Assembly (NCBI GenBank): GCA_029990175.1
Contig: JARKIP010000035.1
Coordinates: 38,950,001-39,014,000 of the forward strand
DNA: 64,000 nucleotides
Source of the DNA: Petunia secreta
Lineage: Eukaryota; Streptophyta; Magnoliopsida; Solanales; Solanaceae
Reading direction: 5' to 3'
Part shown: positions 11,223 to 22,255 of the stretch, in pieces
Numbering within the stretch: the stretch's first letter is position 1
Layout of the letters: every line of letters starts with the position of its first letter
Program-made: the position numbers and the translations under genes
Notes under the pieces: generated by a model
Told to the model about the DNA's origin: nothing
The model's input: the letters and a program-made list of their open reading frames with translations, nothing else
Database searches by the model: none

Positions 11223-11432
11223 GAGCTCGTTTGGGTGAGCTTACTTTAAGCAGCTTATAAGTCAAAAGTGACTTATAAGCCACTTTTTGTGAAGTTAGGA
11301 AATCCTAATTTCTCACTTTTGGCTTTTTTAAACACATTTGGGCTTATAAGCCCATGAATTTTTGAGTTAACAAATATTTATTAATTGACTTATAAGTTTA
11401 TAAGTCACTTTTAAGTTCACCCAAATGGGCTC
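11223..11432. mobile_element. Tourist-like MITE (210 bp)
   Basis: Terminal inverted repeats: left GAGCTCGTTTGGGTGAGCTT, right (reverse complement) GAGCCCATTTGGGTGAACTT. The interior repeats GACTTATAAG motifs in both orientations. It is flanked by TAA on both sides, the 3-bp duplication typical of PIF/Harbinger-type MITEs. Confidence 0.75.
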
Positions 11433-11816
11433 TAAGACCACCAGCAACACCCTCTCTAACCACCGGAAACCACCAATAATCTAAATACTACTTTTCTTCC
11501 ACCAGAAAGTTTCCTCCAATTTTACAAACTAAAACCCAATTCATCATTAGAAAATCCCAACCAATTTCTCATGAAATTCCTCTTCTTACATTGACTTTGT
11601 AGTACCCACTGAATATAATATAATCCAGGTGAATAAAATTTCTAGATCCGTGAAAAAAATAAAAAGTTGCCGGGAAAATCATCTTTTTTAACGGAAAAAG
11701 AATGTTGGAGAAACCAACAAGAGCTTCATCGTTTCCTCCGAAAAACCGACATCACCGCACAACGCTATCCTATATTCATAATTGTGTAACTGGCTGGGAC
11801 TTGTAACAAGGATGAG

Positions 11817-11851
11817 GAGGAGGAGGAGGAGGAGAGAGAGAGAGAGAGAAA
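11817..11851. repeat. GAG/GA microsatellite
   Basis: A run of GAG trinucleotides passing into GA dinucleotides, purine-only on the plus strand. Confidence 0.9.
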
Positions 11852-11989
11852 CTGCAGGTTAGAAGAAAGTGGAGAAGATTGGCCCAAAAGACCCTCTCAA
11901 GTCTTTATTTAACAAAAGGGGACGCGCGTGGAGCGTAACAAATCACGCGCGTTTAACTTTAAAACAGGGGCCACATTAGAAACAATAAA

Positions 11990-12320
11990 ATTTTGGGGCC
12001 TTCATTAAAAACTTTTGGGACTGAATGAACAATCCCAAAAAGTTTTAATTAAAAGGTGGGAAACGAACAGACCATCAGCAATCATTTCAAACATCAAACC
12101 CTAAAACTTCTTTTACACACTTTTCAAGTCGTCTTATAAAGTCTTCTACACAACCAACCTTCTAAACATCATCGTCGACGATCATCTACATTTCACCGGT
12201 AACATCTAAAGGTAAATTTTGAACAATATTGATGTTTTCAAGTGAATCGGGGTTTATTTTTTTGCTATTTTCCTATTTTTAAAAAACTATGGTTTTAACG
12301 CCTTTTTACTGGTACTAGCA
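11990..12320 (+). promoter_or_regulatory. Promoter/5' UTR and intron start of the Ulp1-like MULE gene (copy A)
   Basis: Homologous to 29430-29715 (shared AGTTTTAATTAAAA, CATCATTTCAAACATC, TTACACACTT, CACCGGTAACATCTAAAG). A GT splice donor (AAAG|GTAAAT near 12211) starts a long intron whose acceptor is TTTGCAG at 22255. Element B sits in this intron. Confidence 0.55.
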
Positions 12321-13149
12321 TGATGCAATGCAAATGAGAGCCAAAGACCCTTTACTAGAAGTCAAGCCAAAGCAATCCATGATGCTAACATTCACTTGGT
12401 AGGGAAGAGCTTGGACGTGGAAGACGAGGGCTCCGGAACCACGTTGAAGATCATGCATTGGAGCACCATGGATGGAGGACCGCTTGGGCTCCAAGGGGAG
12501 CCACCCCAAGCTCATTTTGAGCCTCTTTCACAAGTCCCAGGATGAGGCAGAGCGCCTCACAGATGAGGCGGAGCGCCTACAAAAACTCAGCTCTCTGGAT
12601 CTTGGCCAGGCGGAGCGCCTCATCATTGGGGCGGACCGCCCATTCACTGAAGCTTCCAAGGGGTGGCCGCCTAGTAGGGGGCGGACCACCTACCCCCTGT
12701 GACACCATTGCGGAATTTTGCTACTTTTTACATGAAATTCCAACTATAGCCCTGCGTGGCCTTATTTGTTTTAAGCCACTTTGTGGGTATTTTAGACATT
12801 ATATTAGGCATAGAAGAAGACTATAAAAGCCTTCCTTAGGTCATCATTTCATTTAGACTCCTTTGAATGATAAACATGAAACTTGAAAGCTTGAGAGCAT
12901 TCCAATGAAAAAATCCCTTGTGCGGACTTGATTTCAATTGGTGGATTCCAAGTTGAACTTCAATCCTTTGTTGATCATTCTATTTGCAAGAGCCGAGTGT
13001 CTCTCGAGGATAGTTGCTTAGTGTAGGTGTTCCTTAACAATCACCCGAGGTGTATCGAAACAAGTTTTTCGGTGCTACTTAGGTAATTCGTTCGAGCCAC
13101 GTCTCACTTTTATCGTTACTTTATCGCTTCCGTATTTTTTGCTACATCA
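12321..13149 (+). repeat. 5' LTR of element B (829 bp)
   Basis: TGATGCAATGC to GCTACATCA, matched by 20929-21754. TATAAAAG is at 12822-12829, and the hairpin array 12543-12698 lies upstream of it. Confidence 0.92.
12543..12698. repeat. GC-rich hairpin array in B's 5' LTR
   Basis: Units such as GAGGCGGAGCGCCTC, CAGGCGGAGCGCCTC and GGGCGGACCGCCC. The spacer is GAG or GAC rather than the GGG of A. The last units are degraded (GGCGGACCACC). Confidence 0.85.
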
Positions 13150-13151
13150 TT

Positions 13152-13163
13152 TGGTATCAGAGC
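13152..13163 (+). other. PBS, initiator tRNA-Met (element B)
   Basis: TGGTATCAGAGC two bases after the LTR end. Confidence 0.92.
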
Positions 13164-14220
13164 AAGGCCCGGGATTTTTTCTTACAAACACTCGTTCCTT
13201 GTTCATCATATATTTTATCTTTGATTTGTTCTTACAAACACTTGTTCCTTGTTCATCGTATCTTTTATCTTTGTTATTGTGTTCTTGTTGTTTGTTGTTC
13301 TTATTTGGAAGAAAAAAAAAATCAAACATTTGAAAACTACAAAAAATTTGGTGAAACTTGTTGGATTCGAACACCCAAACATTAAAAATTATTGGGGTTT
13401 GATATATGTTTGATTCCCGTTGTTTTGGTACCAAGATATCTTGATTTGGTGTTGTGATTCGAAATTTGAAGAATCAAATCTCACAATTTTCAAAACCCTA
13501 GAAACTTTGCTTCAAGAATCGAAATCGATCTATTGTTGTTTGATTGGGGTTAAAAACTATTGAGGTTTGTTTGTAATCATCCTATACACCTTTAGGTACC
13601 ATTAGATTGGAAAAATAATGTATTTTTTATCGAAATTTAGGTGCTAAAGAATCAAAATCGCGAAGTAAAACGCTGCAGGAAAACCCACTAGGCGGACCGC
13701 CTAAATTTTGAGGCAGACCGCCTCCCTCTGTTAAGCTCTCTGGATCTCCCTGGGCGGAGCGCCCACCTGATGAGGCGGAGCGCCTCTTTCTGGAGCGCAG
13801 CCGAATAGTTGTTTTTCGTAAGTTTTCACTTTTTGCTGGCTTGAATCACTTCCGGCTAGTACTTTTCAAGTAACACTCCTCCTTTACTAAAACTAGTTCA
13901 TTGAACGATTAGGACCTTCGTGCTTAGAGGAGAGTAGAAATCAAAGAAGACTCGTAGTATATTGTTGGCTTCAAGTGCTCACCTAAATAGTCTAACGTTC
14001 ATCGAGTCCCATCAGTTCCACTCTTCCCGGAGAGTATTTGGTTCTTGTGAACTTGAATGGTTATTGAGGAGGTTGTTCAACTACGAGGAAACCTTTGAAG
14101 TCAAGCTTGAGTGAAAAATCCCCCACCACTAAACGAGTGTACCCGAGTGACATTCAAAAGTGAAGGAGCGGGTGAGGTTTTTACTCTAACCTCTTTCTTG
14201 TCTTTGATTTATATAGGTAC
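13164..14220 (+). other. 5' leader of element B
   Basis: No supported ORF. It contains a second hairpin array at 13689-13787, about 540 bp after the PBS, and the same AT-rich leader type as A and D. Confidence 0.75.
13689..13787. repeat. GC-rich hairpin array in B's leader
   Basis: Four units: AGGCGGACCGCCT, GAGGCAGACCGCCTC, GGGCGGAGCGCCC and GAGGCGGAGCGCCTC. Outer stem pairs change from A-T to G-C with pairing kept. Confidence 0.82.
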
Positions 14221-14636
14221 ATGGCCGGAGATGTTGACGAGACCATTAAGGTCCCGGTAAGCACTTTGGCCTACCTATTGGCCGAGGTGAGATCTATAAA
14301 CCAAAGGCTTGAGAGCCTTGAAGGAGAATAGACCCCGAGTGTCCAAAAGGGTACCAAAGAAGATACTAGTGATGAAGTGTTGGGCATTCCCCACAACTTG
14401 GGCATTCCCCAAGGTGATGGTGGACAAGACGATGAGCTTAAAATTACACTTATGGTACATAGGAGTTTGGGTGTCGCGAGTCATAAGGAAAAAGAGCATA
14501 TGCAAAGGGAGAGTCTCTTCCATGCTAGGTGTCGAGTGATGGGGAGAGTGTGCTCAATGATCATTGATTCTGGAAGTTGTGCTAACATAGTGAGTGAAAC
14601 CTTGATTTCCCAATTTAAATTGCCTACTACAATGCA
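14221..14636 (+). pseudogene. Gag start and protease of element B, internally deleted
   Basis: The ATG at 14221 starts a frame related to the gag N-terminus of D (helical AEVRSINQRLESLE), which meets TAG at 14329-14331 before the TPSVQ repeat. After IPHNLGIPQGD the gag domain and zinc knuckle are missing and the frame resumes at LMVHRSLG, running into HARCRVMGRVCSMIIDSGSC, the protease-like core also seen in A. It stops at 14636 where element C is inserted; the frame continues at 18951 (HPHLYRLQWLSECGEL). Confidence 0.8.
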
Positions 14637-15356
14637 TGATGCCGGGCAAACCACGAGACCCTTCACTCGGAGCCAAGCTAGGGAGATCTAAGGAGTACAC
14701 CTACACTTGGTGAGGAAGGGGCTAGAAGAAGGGAGCGATTGGAGGCCGTTCCGAGTGCTCAAAGTGCAAGGGGAGCAGCCCAGTCATCCAGGCGCTCCGC
14801 CTGAGGATCCAGGCGCCCCGCCTGAAGATGCCTAGGCCTGGGCGCTCTGCCCCAACTCTGGGCGCCCCGCCTAGGCCACCCCACTGTTTGTTTTCACGGG
14901 CGCTCCACCCAAAGCTTAGGCGCTCCGCCCGGAGTGCTGAAGCACGTGATTCCTAGCTATGTTAAGACTATTTTGGCCCTACGTGGTCCTTTATTCCTAA
15001 GCCTAAGTGTGGGCATATTAGACCTTTCATATGGTGTCTAAAAACACCTATAAATAGCTAGATTGCTTGTTATTTTCATTAGCTTACCTTTGATGAAAAA
15101 CAAACACTTGTTTTGAAGAGTTGAACTCTTATTGAATGAAAAACCTTGAATTGGGACTTGTTCTTCCTCTAGCGGATCTAGATGAATTCTAATCCCCCCC
15201 CGACCATTCTACTTGCGTGCTCACGTTAGCTCGAGGGTAGTTGCCTAGCGTAGGTGTTCTTGACCTCCTCTCGGGGTGTAACGGAACAAGTTCTCCGTTG
15301 CTACTTGAGAGTTGTGATCGAGATACATCTCGTTCCTATCTTTTACTTTCCGTGTC
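14637..15356 (+). repeat. 5' LTR of element C, 3' end truncated
   Basis: Matches 18212-18935 from TGATGCCGGGC to CTTTTACTTTCCG, then diverges. TATAAATA is at 15049-15056. The hairpin array is at 14789-14931. Confidence 0.9.
14789..14931. repeat. GC-rich hairpin array in C's 5' LTR
   Basis: Units CAGGCGCTCCGCCTG, CAGGCGCCCCGCCTG, GGGCGCCCCGCC, GGGCGCTCCACCC and AGGCGCTCCGCCC; spacer mostly CTC or CCC. Confidence 0.85.
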
Positions 15357-15387
15357 AATCATTGAGACTAGCCCTTCGTCCAAAAGC

Positions 15388-17301
15388 ATGGTGGCAATCC
15401 CACCTTCTTCTTCTACCGGTGGCATTTGTGCCATGATGCAACCGGGCGAGATCTTAAAGGGAAATGATGGCACCAAGTTTCTCCTATGCCTAGTGCACAA
15501 AGGTATGATCCTTAACTCTAATTGTGATTTTTCTTCTAACCCTTTGCCTAGTGTGTTTGAGAATGTCTTGAAGGATTTTTGGGACATGTTCCCGGATGAG
15601 ATGCCGGATGGATTACCTCCTTTGAGGGGTATTGAACATCAAATAGACTTTGTCCCGGGATCCCAAATCCCCAACAAGCCGGCCTATAGGAGCAATCCGG
15701 AAGATACAAGAGAATTGCAAAAGCAAGTTGATGAATTGCTCACTAAGGGCTTGGTGAGGGAGATCTTGAGTCCTTGTGCCGTGCCCGTGATCCTTGTTCC
15801 CAAAAAGGACGGCACTTGGAGGATGTGCGTTGATTGTCGGGCCGTGAACAAAATAACAGTAAAGTACCGTCATCCCATTCCCCGACTTGATGATATGTTA
15901 GATGAATTGAGTGGTTCATGTGTGTTTAGCAAAATTGACCTTAGGTCCGGCTACCATCAAATCCGGATGAAACCCGGTGATGAATGGAAAACCGCATTCA
16001 AGACCAAGTTTAGTCTCTATGAATGGTTGGTGATGCCCTTTGGGCTCTCCAATGCACCTAGCACCTTCATGAGGCTAATGAACCATGTTCTAAAGCCATT
16101 CATCAACAAGTTTGTGGTCGTCTACTTTGACGATATATTGATCTATAGCAAATCAATAGACGACCATGTTGATCACCATAGGCAAGTGCTTGAAAAGTTG
16201 AGAGCTGAAAAGCTCTATGCTAATTTTAAAAAGTGTGCCTGTAGTGTTGAGAAGGTAGTCTTCCTTGGGTTTGTTGTGAGTGCCCAAGGAGTGGAGGTGG
16301 ATGAGTCTAAGGTAGAGGCCATACGTGATTGGCCTACTCCTACTACCGTGACTCAAGTGAGGAGCTTTCATGGTCTTGCTAGCTTTTATAAACAATTTGT
16401 GAAAGACTTTAGCTCCATCGCCGCTCCACTCACCGAATTGGTGAAGAAGGACCAACCTTTTGTTTGGGGAGAGCCTCAAGAGAAGGCCTTCCAAGAATTG
16501 AAAAGTAGGTTGAGTACCGCCCCTCTATTGCAATTGCCCGACTTCGAAAAGGCATTTGAGGTTGAATGTGATGCCTCGGGGGTGGGAATTGGTGGTGTTT
16601 TAATGCAAGATAGCAAACCCATCGCCTACTTTAGTGAGAAGTTGAAAGGGGCCTCCTTGAATTACTCTACGTATGATAAGGAGTTGTATGCCCTTGTGAG
16701 AGCCCTTGCCCATTGGCAACACTACCTTTGGCCTCGAGAATTTGTAATCAAGAGTGACCATGAGTCACTCAAGCATTTAAGAGGCCAAGAGAAGCTTAAT
16801 AAAAGGCATGCCAAGTGGGCTGAATTCATTGAGTCTTTTCCCTATGTTATCCAATACAAGAAAGGGAAGGACAATGTTGTGGCGGATGCGCTTTCTAGAA
16901 AGTTCGCTCTAGCCACCACTCTCACCTCTAAGCTTATGGGTTTTGAGAGCATTAAATTGATGTATGCTCATGACCCGAAGCTTAAGAGCATCCATGAAGC
17001 TCTAGAAAAAGGGGAGAGAGTTGAGAAATACCAATGGGTTAATGGATATATCTTTAAGAATGGTAAAATGTGCATACCCGAGTCCTCATGGAGGGAATTG
17101 CTTGTGCAAGAGGCACATTGCGGAGGACTCATGGGTCACTTTGGTAGGGACAAAACCTTGGCCATCCTTCGGGAACAATTCCATTGGCCTAAAATTGGGA
17201 CCCATGTTGAGAGACTTTGCAACTCTTGTCTTGAGTGCAAGGTTGCTAAGTCCAAGTCGAACCCCCATGGTTTGTATACCCCCACTCCCCGTACCTACTA
17301 G
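15388..17301 (+). CDS. Reverse transcriptase-RNase H-integrase N-terminus (element C)
   Basis: Open without a break from inside the LTR (15241) to TAG at 17299-17301; the first in-frame ATG is 15388, about 30 bp past the LTR remnant, giving about 637 residues. Motifs in order: VPKKDGTWRMCVDCRAVN, LDDMLDELSG, KIDLRSGYHQIRM, TKFSLYEWLVMPFGL, the RT active site VYFDDILIYS, RNase H DASGVGIGGVLMQ and YDKELYAL, then the integrase HHCC zinc finger (HCGGLMGHFGRDKT, CNSCLECKVAKSKS). It copies element RNA into DNA. The frame breaks just after the zinc finger. The sequence is a Ty3/gypsy type; no chromodomain was seen, and a CRM-like affiliation is only a guess. Confidence 0.9.
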   Translation: MVAIPPSSSTGGICAMMQPGEILKGNDGTKFLLCLVHKGMILNSNCDFSSNPLPSVFENVLKDFWDMFPDEMPDGLPPLRGIEHQIDFVPGSQIPNKPAYRSNPEDTRELQKQVDELLTKGLVREILSPCAVPVILVPKKDGTWRMCVDCRAVNKITVKYRHPIPRLDDMLDELSGSCVFSKIDLRSGYHQIRMKPGDEWKTAFKTKFSLYEWLVMPFGLSNAPSTFMRLMNHVLKPFINKFVVVYFDDILIYSKSIDDHVDHHRQVLEKLRAEKLYANFKKCACSVEKVVFLGFVVSAQGVEVDESKVEAIRDWPTPTTVTQVRSFHGLASFYKQFVKDFSSIAAPLTELVKKDQPFVWGEPQEKAFQELKSRLSTAPLLQLPDFEKAFEVECDASGVGIGGVLMQDSKPIAYFSEKLKGASLNYSTYDKELYALVRALAHWQHYLWPREFVIKSDHESLKHLRGQEKLNKRHAKWAEFIESFPYVIQYKKGKDNVVADALSRKFALATTLTSKLMGFESIKLMYAHDPKLKSIHEALEKGERVEKYQWVNGYIFKNGKMCIPESSWRELLVQEAHCGGLMGHFGRDKTLAILREQFHWPKIGTHVERLCNSCLECKVAKSKSNPHGLYTPTPRTY

Positions 17302-18410
17302 TCCGTGGTTGGATATATCAATGGACTTTGTCATGGGTTTACCAAGGACTAGGGGGGCCATGATAGCATTTATGTTGTTGTGGATAGGTTTCCAAAATGG
17401 CTCATTTCATTCCATGTCGAAAATGTGATGATGCACAACATGTTGCTACCTTGTTTATTGATAATGTCTTGAAATTGCATGGTGTGCCTCAAACCATAGT
17501 GAGTGATAGGGACACTAAGTTCCTAAGTCATTTTTGGAGGAGTTTATGAGGTGCCCTTGGCACCAAAATCTTGTTTTCTACGTCCCACCACCCCCAAACC
17601 GATGGGCAAACCGAAGTGGTGAACCGAACCTTGGGTGCTCTTCTTAGAGCCATGACCCGAGGTAAGGGTGGGACTTGGATAGATAAGCTACCTCTTATGG
17701 AGTTTGCCTACAATCGAACCGTGCATCGGATGATTGGCATGACTCCATTCGAGTGTGTGTATGGTTTTAACCCCTTGATTCCCCTTAATCTAACCCCTTT
17801 GCCAAGGGAAATGGTTGTTAATTTTGAAGGTAAAGCTAGAGCCAAGGCTTTGATGGAGCTACATGCTAAGGCGAAGAAGAACTTGGAGGAAGCTTATGCA
17901 AAGGTAGCCTCCAAGAAGAACAAGGGACGCAAGAAGGTGGAACTCAAGAAGGGTGACTATGTGTGGGTGCACTTCCGGAAAGAAATGTTTTCAAACCTTA
18001 GAAAAGGGAAGTTGGCACCCCGTGGAGATGGCCCATTCCAAGTGCTCTCAAAGATAAACAACAACGCCTATGTGGTCGACTTACCAGGTGAGTATCAAGT
18101 GTCTAATACTTTCAATGTTTGTGACTTGGTTCCTATGGATGTAGGTGATGAAGAGGTCGTGGATGATAATGCTTCAATTTCGAGGACGAAATCTTCTCAA
18201 GAAGGGGAGGATGATGCCGGGCAAACCACGAGACCCTTCACTCGGAGCCAAGCTAGGGAGATCCAAGGAGTACACCTACACTTGGTGAGGAAGGGGCTAG
18301 AAGAAGGGAGCGATTGGAGGCCGTTCCGAGTGCTCAAAGTGCAAGGGGAGCAGCCCAGTCATCCAGGCGCTCTGCCTGAGGATCCAGGCACCCCGCCTAA
18401 AGATGCCTAG
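17302..18410 (+). pseudogene. Integrase core and C-terminus (element C), frameshifted
   Basis: Frameshifts near 17280 and within 17340-17560 break the DDE core: the first Asp is in SMDFVMG, the second in SDRDTKFL, and the Glu is in TDGQTEVVNRTL. From 17571 the frame is open again to 18410 through FAYNRTVHRMIGMTPFE, a lysine-rich helix, LAPRGDGPFQV (GPF/Y module) and NAYVVDLPGEYQVSNTFNV. It runs across the polypurine tract into the LTR (ISRTKSSQEGEDD), ending in LTR-encoded residues. Integrase would join the DNA copy to the chromosome; this copy cannot. Confidence 0.85.
18199..18211 (+). other. Polypurine tract of element C
   Basis: AAGAAGGGGAGGA immediately before the 3' LTR; it is also coding (SQEGED). 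Confidence 0.85.
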
Positions 18411-18950
18411 GCCTGGGCACTCCGCCCCAACTCTGGGCGCCCCGCCTAGGCCAGCCCACTGTTTGTTTTCACGGGCGCTGCGCCCAAAGCTTAGGCGCTC
18501 CGCCCGGAATGCTGAAGCACGTGATTCCTAGCTATGTTAAGACTATTTTGACCCTACGTGATCATTTATTCCTAAGCCTAAGTGTGGGCATATTAGACCT
18601 TTCGTATGGTGTCTAAAAACACCTATAAATAGCTAGATTGCTTGTTATTTTTATTAGCTTACCTTTGATGAAAAACAAACACTTGTGTTCAAGAGTTGAA
18701 CTCTTATTGAATGAAAAACCTTGAATTGGGACTTGTTCTTCCTCTAGCGGATCTAGATGAATTCCAATCCCCCCCCCCCCGACCATTCTACTTGCGTGCT
18801 CATGTTAGCTTGAGGGTAGTGGCCTAGCGTAGGTATTCTTGACCTCCTCTCGGGGTGTAACGGAACAAGTTTTCCATTGCTACTTGAGATTTGTGATCGA
18901 GATATGTCTCGTTCCTATCTTTTACTTTCCGCGTTTGATTTCCTACATCA
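18212..18950 (+). repeat. 3' LTR of element C (739 bp)
   Basis: TGATGCCGGGC to TTCCTACATCA. The hairpin array is at 18364-18507 with a few point changes from the 5' copy. A C homopolymer near 18770 is longer than in the 5' LTR. Confidence 0.92.
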
Positions 18951-20830
18951 GTGCATCCACATCTCTACCGTTTACAATGGTTGAGTGAGTGTGGAGAGTT
19001 GAGGGTGGTGAAGCGAGCCTTGATTGAATTTAGCATTGGAAATTATCGAGATAAGATAATTTTTGATGTAGTACCTATGCAATCTTCCCATCTCTTGTTT
19101 GGAAGACCATGGAAATATGATCGGAGCGTATGGTAGAACCAACTCTTACACGGTCTTCCATGGTTCTAGGAAGTATGTACTCAAGCCCTTGACGCCGAAG
19201 CAAGTAAGTAATGACTATAGGATTATGAAGGAGTTGAGAGAGGCGGCTAAAGCCAAGTCACCTATGGTACTTGAGCCCAAAACCAACAATCTTATGGTCA
19301 TGCCCTTGCAAGTGGAAAGTAAAAGTCACTTTACTCCAAGTGAAGACAATCTTGAGTCTCACTCCTTTGCACTTGAACATGAGAGACAAAAGAAAGAGAG
19401 GAGTGAGGGAGTGACCCGTGACAATCCTAAAGAGGAAAAAGAAGAGGGAGTGAGGAGTGATGTGAGTGGATTGTCACCCGAATCTACACTTGGCCTTGAG
19501 AGAAAAATGAAATAAAGGAGAGGAGAGGGAATACAAAATGAGAGTGAGGACACCCTTTGTTCTAACCATGTTTTATCTTCTTCTTCTTCTATTTGTTTTG
19601 GCTTATGTGTAGGTACTCTTAGAGGCAAGCTAGTGGAGCCTCAGTCGTTTGGTAAGGAAGGAAGGCAAGGTGATGAAGATCTGTATTGCGAGCTTCATGA
19701 AGAGGAAGTCGAAGTGCTCAAGGAAGAAACTCAAGTATAAGTGTTCCTTCACCTTTTCATGAACATGTTAGTTGCTTGTCTTGTGGAGACTCAATGCTAG
19801 TTGGTGCTTGTAATGTCTCTATTGAACTTGCAACTAGTGAAGAGTCTAATGGTCAACTTGTGTGTGCATGTGAGCCGCTAGTAGAGAGGAATGAAAAGCC
19901 ACATCAGGATGTGAGCCCGATATTAAAAGAACCTCTCTTTAGTGAAAATGTGGTAGTTGACCTTGCTTGTGACACTTGTTATGACACCCCTCCTATATTT
20001 GATAAAGGGGAAGATGAGTTATGTGACTCTACCCTTGTTGATATAATCGGTTTTGGTGGATTTCTGTGTCGTAGTGAGGATGAAAGTGACCTTGAGGAGT
20101 CCAAATTGCATGAATTGGACAAAGTTGTACATGATAACTCCTCAAGTGAGAGTAAAGAACCTAGTCTTGATACTATGATTTTATTTGACCATGAGATTGA
20201 GGTGCATGCCTTTATATTTCCGTTATTTGAAGACAATTTCATTGGTAGTAGTGGATCATATGGGACTAGGGTTGGTAGTAAAAATAGAGCCTCCATGGTA
20301 TGAAGGATTTGACTCCTTAGGAAACCCATTGTTTGAGAACTTGAATGAGGTAAATGACTCTTTGAGTGACCCTACTATTGATTGTTTGGGCTATGATGAA
20401 GAAGAAGTCATTATCAATGTCTTTCTTGAGGGTTTGTCTTATAGGAAGGGTTTCTTAGGTGATGATCTTGGAGTGAAAAGGAAACCCTTGGTGTTAGCAA
20501 GTATGCTCTAAAGAAGGGGAGTGGAGTAATTGATTCTATTCGTAGCTTGGGCTATTTGACTTACTCCGTTCCACATGTTGATCACACTTTGAGGGTGGAT
20601 TGGTGTGTTGATCGCGAGCTTAAGGATCAAGGGAATTTTGATAGCTTGATCTTGCATTTCTCATGTTCCCTTGACCTATTTGCTCATTCTTGTGTTGAGT
20701 GCATGTTTCCATTAAACCAAGTACTTGATGATCTCCTTGGAGACTTGATTTTTGTGCTTATTATTGATGCTTGGTTATACCACAAGAGTGTGTTTTCCCA
20801 CACTACTTGCACTCATTCTTGTTAAGCTAA
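18951..20830 (+). pseudogene. Protease remainder and unknown tail of element B
   Basis: Resumes the frame cut at 14636: RLQWLSECGELRVVKRALIE, then SHLLFGRPW, TPKQVSNDY and an acidic region in three or more frames (18951-19136, 19099-19515, 19776-20303, 20185-20511, 20547-20825). Segments CDTCYDTPPIFDKGEDE, LHELDKVVHDNSSSE, SLGNPLFENLNEV and IDAWLYHKSVFS align with the tails of A and D in the same order. As in those elements there is no RT or integrase of its own. Several frameshifts make this copy non-functional. Confidence 0.8.
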
Positions 20831-20915
20831 CCTACTTGTGAAGTAGGAAACTTTTGCTTTGTGCTAATTTTGAATGCAGGGTTTGATGGTTTGATTTCGA
20901 GGACGAAATCCTTTC

Positions 20916-20928
20916 AAGAAGGGGAGGA
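20916..20928 (+). other. Polypurine tract of element B
   Basis: AAGAAGGGGAGGA just before the 3' LTR, preceded by GATTTCGAGGACGAAATC as in A, C and E. Confidence 0.85.
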
Positions 20929-21754
20929 TGATGCAATGCAAACTGGAGCGAAAGACCCTTTACTAGAAGTCAAGCCAAAGCAATCCATGATGCTCACATT
21001 CACTTGATAGGGAAGAACTTGGACGTGGAAGGAGAGGGCTCCGGAACCATATTGAAGATCATGCATTGGAGCACCATGGATGGAGGACCGCTTGGGCTCC
21101 AAGGGGAGCCACCCCAAGCTCATTTTGAGCCTCTTTCACAAGTCCCAGGATGAGGCGGAGCGCCTCATAGGTGAGGTCCACCTACAAAAACTCAGCTCTC
21201 TGGATCTTTGCCAGGCGGAGCGCCTCAGCATTGGGGCGGACCACCCATTCACTGAAGCTTCCAAGGGGCAGCCGCCTAGTAGGGGGCGGACCGCCTACCC
21301 CCTGTGACACCATTGCGGGATTTTGCTACGTTTTACATGATATTCCAACTATAGCCCTGCGTGGCCTTATTTGTTTTAATCCACTTTGGGGGTATTTTAG
21401 ACATTATATTAGGCATAGAAGAAGACTATAAAAGCCTTCCTTAGGTCATCATTTCATTTAGACTCCTTTGAATGATAAACATGAAACTTGAAAGCTTGAG
21501 AGCATTTCAATGAAAAAACCCCTTGTGCGGGCTTGATTTCAATTGGTGGATTCCAAGTTGAACTTCAATCCTTTGTTGATCATTCTATTTGTGAGAGCCG
21601 AGTGTCTCTCGAGGATAGTTGCTTAGTGTAGGTGTTCCTTGACAATCACCCGAGGTGTATCGAAACAAGTTCTTCGGTTCTACTTAGGTAATTCGTTCGA
21701 CCCATGTCTCACTTTTATCGTTACTTTATCGCTTCCGTATTTTCCGCTACATCA
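20929..21754 (+). repeat. 3' LTR of element B (826 bp)
   Basis: TGATGCAATGC to GCTACATCA. The hairpin array at 21151-21299 has one fewer intact unit than the 5' copy because GGTGAGGTCCACCTA replaces a full hairpin. Confidence 0.92.
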
Positions 21755-22255
21755 TGGAATGAAGTTCTCGTGAAAATCTTTATTTTTGTTGATTTTTTGG
21801 TCAAATAGTGCTATGTTCTTATACAAATAGTGAAGCTTTTGCATGTTTATGTTATATTACCATGTTAAGGCCATACTCCTTCGCGGTGTCAAACATTGTT
21901 AGACAGTGTTCTAAACGTGTGATAGGATGTTTGAAGTTGCTGATGCATTTTAGATGATTTTTGTTAAAATAAATTAGGGTTTTATAAAATAAATATTTTA
22001 AAGGTTGAAAAAATGTTGTACAAATTGTCAAGATTTTGCATGTTTATGTTTGTGCTTGCATGTTTAAAGTTCTGGAATATTTGAGACAGTGCTCCGAATG
22101 TTTGAGAAGATGATAATGTTTAACGATGACTTTACTTGAATTAAATTTCCTTTTTATAAAATTAGGGTTTGATAAAATATATGTATATTATGTTTCACAC
22201 ATCCATATTGCATGTTTGAACATCTTTAATTGATGAATATACTTGTGATTTGCAG
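21755..22255 (+). other. Rest of the 5'-UTR intron of the Ulp1-like gene
   Basis: Continues the homology with copy B (29715-30060: AGTTCTCGTGAAAATCT, ACAAATAGTGAAGCTTTTGC, GTTGCTGATGCATTTTAGAT) and ends at the acceptor TTTGCAG (22249-22255). Confidence 0.6.

Larger units (their letters stand above)
14637..18950 (+). mobile_element. Element C: polymerase-only Ty3/gypsy element inside B
   Basis: LTRs at 14637-15356 and 18212-18950 flank RT, RNase H and integrase. PBS, gag and protease are absent: the 5' LTR loses its last ~18 bp and runs directly into the pol frame. The target duplication is ATGCA on the left and GTGCA on the right (4 of 5). It interrupts B's protease codons. LTR type, polypurine tract and the C-terminal QEGEDD ending show it belongs to the same broad family as A, B and D. 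Confidence 0.88.
12321..21754 (+). mobile_element. Element B: gag-protease-type Ty3/gypsy LTR element
   Basis: LTRs at 12321-13149 and 20929-21754, initiator tRNA-Met PBS, leader with hairpin array, broken gag-protease-tail ORF and polypurine tract. The flanks TAGCA and TGGAA match at three of five positions; comparison with the undisturbed duplicate at 29690-29715 (CTAGTTCTGGACTGAAATTC) indicates that TGGAA is the original site and the left copy has mutated. Most of gag is deleted, the frame is broken in several places, and element C is inserted in its protease. It lies in the 5'-UTR intron of the Ulp1-like gene. Confidence 0.88.

Noticed and set aside
15241..15387. Start of element C's pol ORF within the LTR
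   Set aside because: The frame is open there but begins with TTG in LTR sequence; the first ATG is at 15388.
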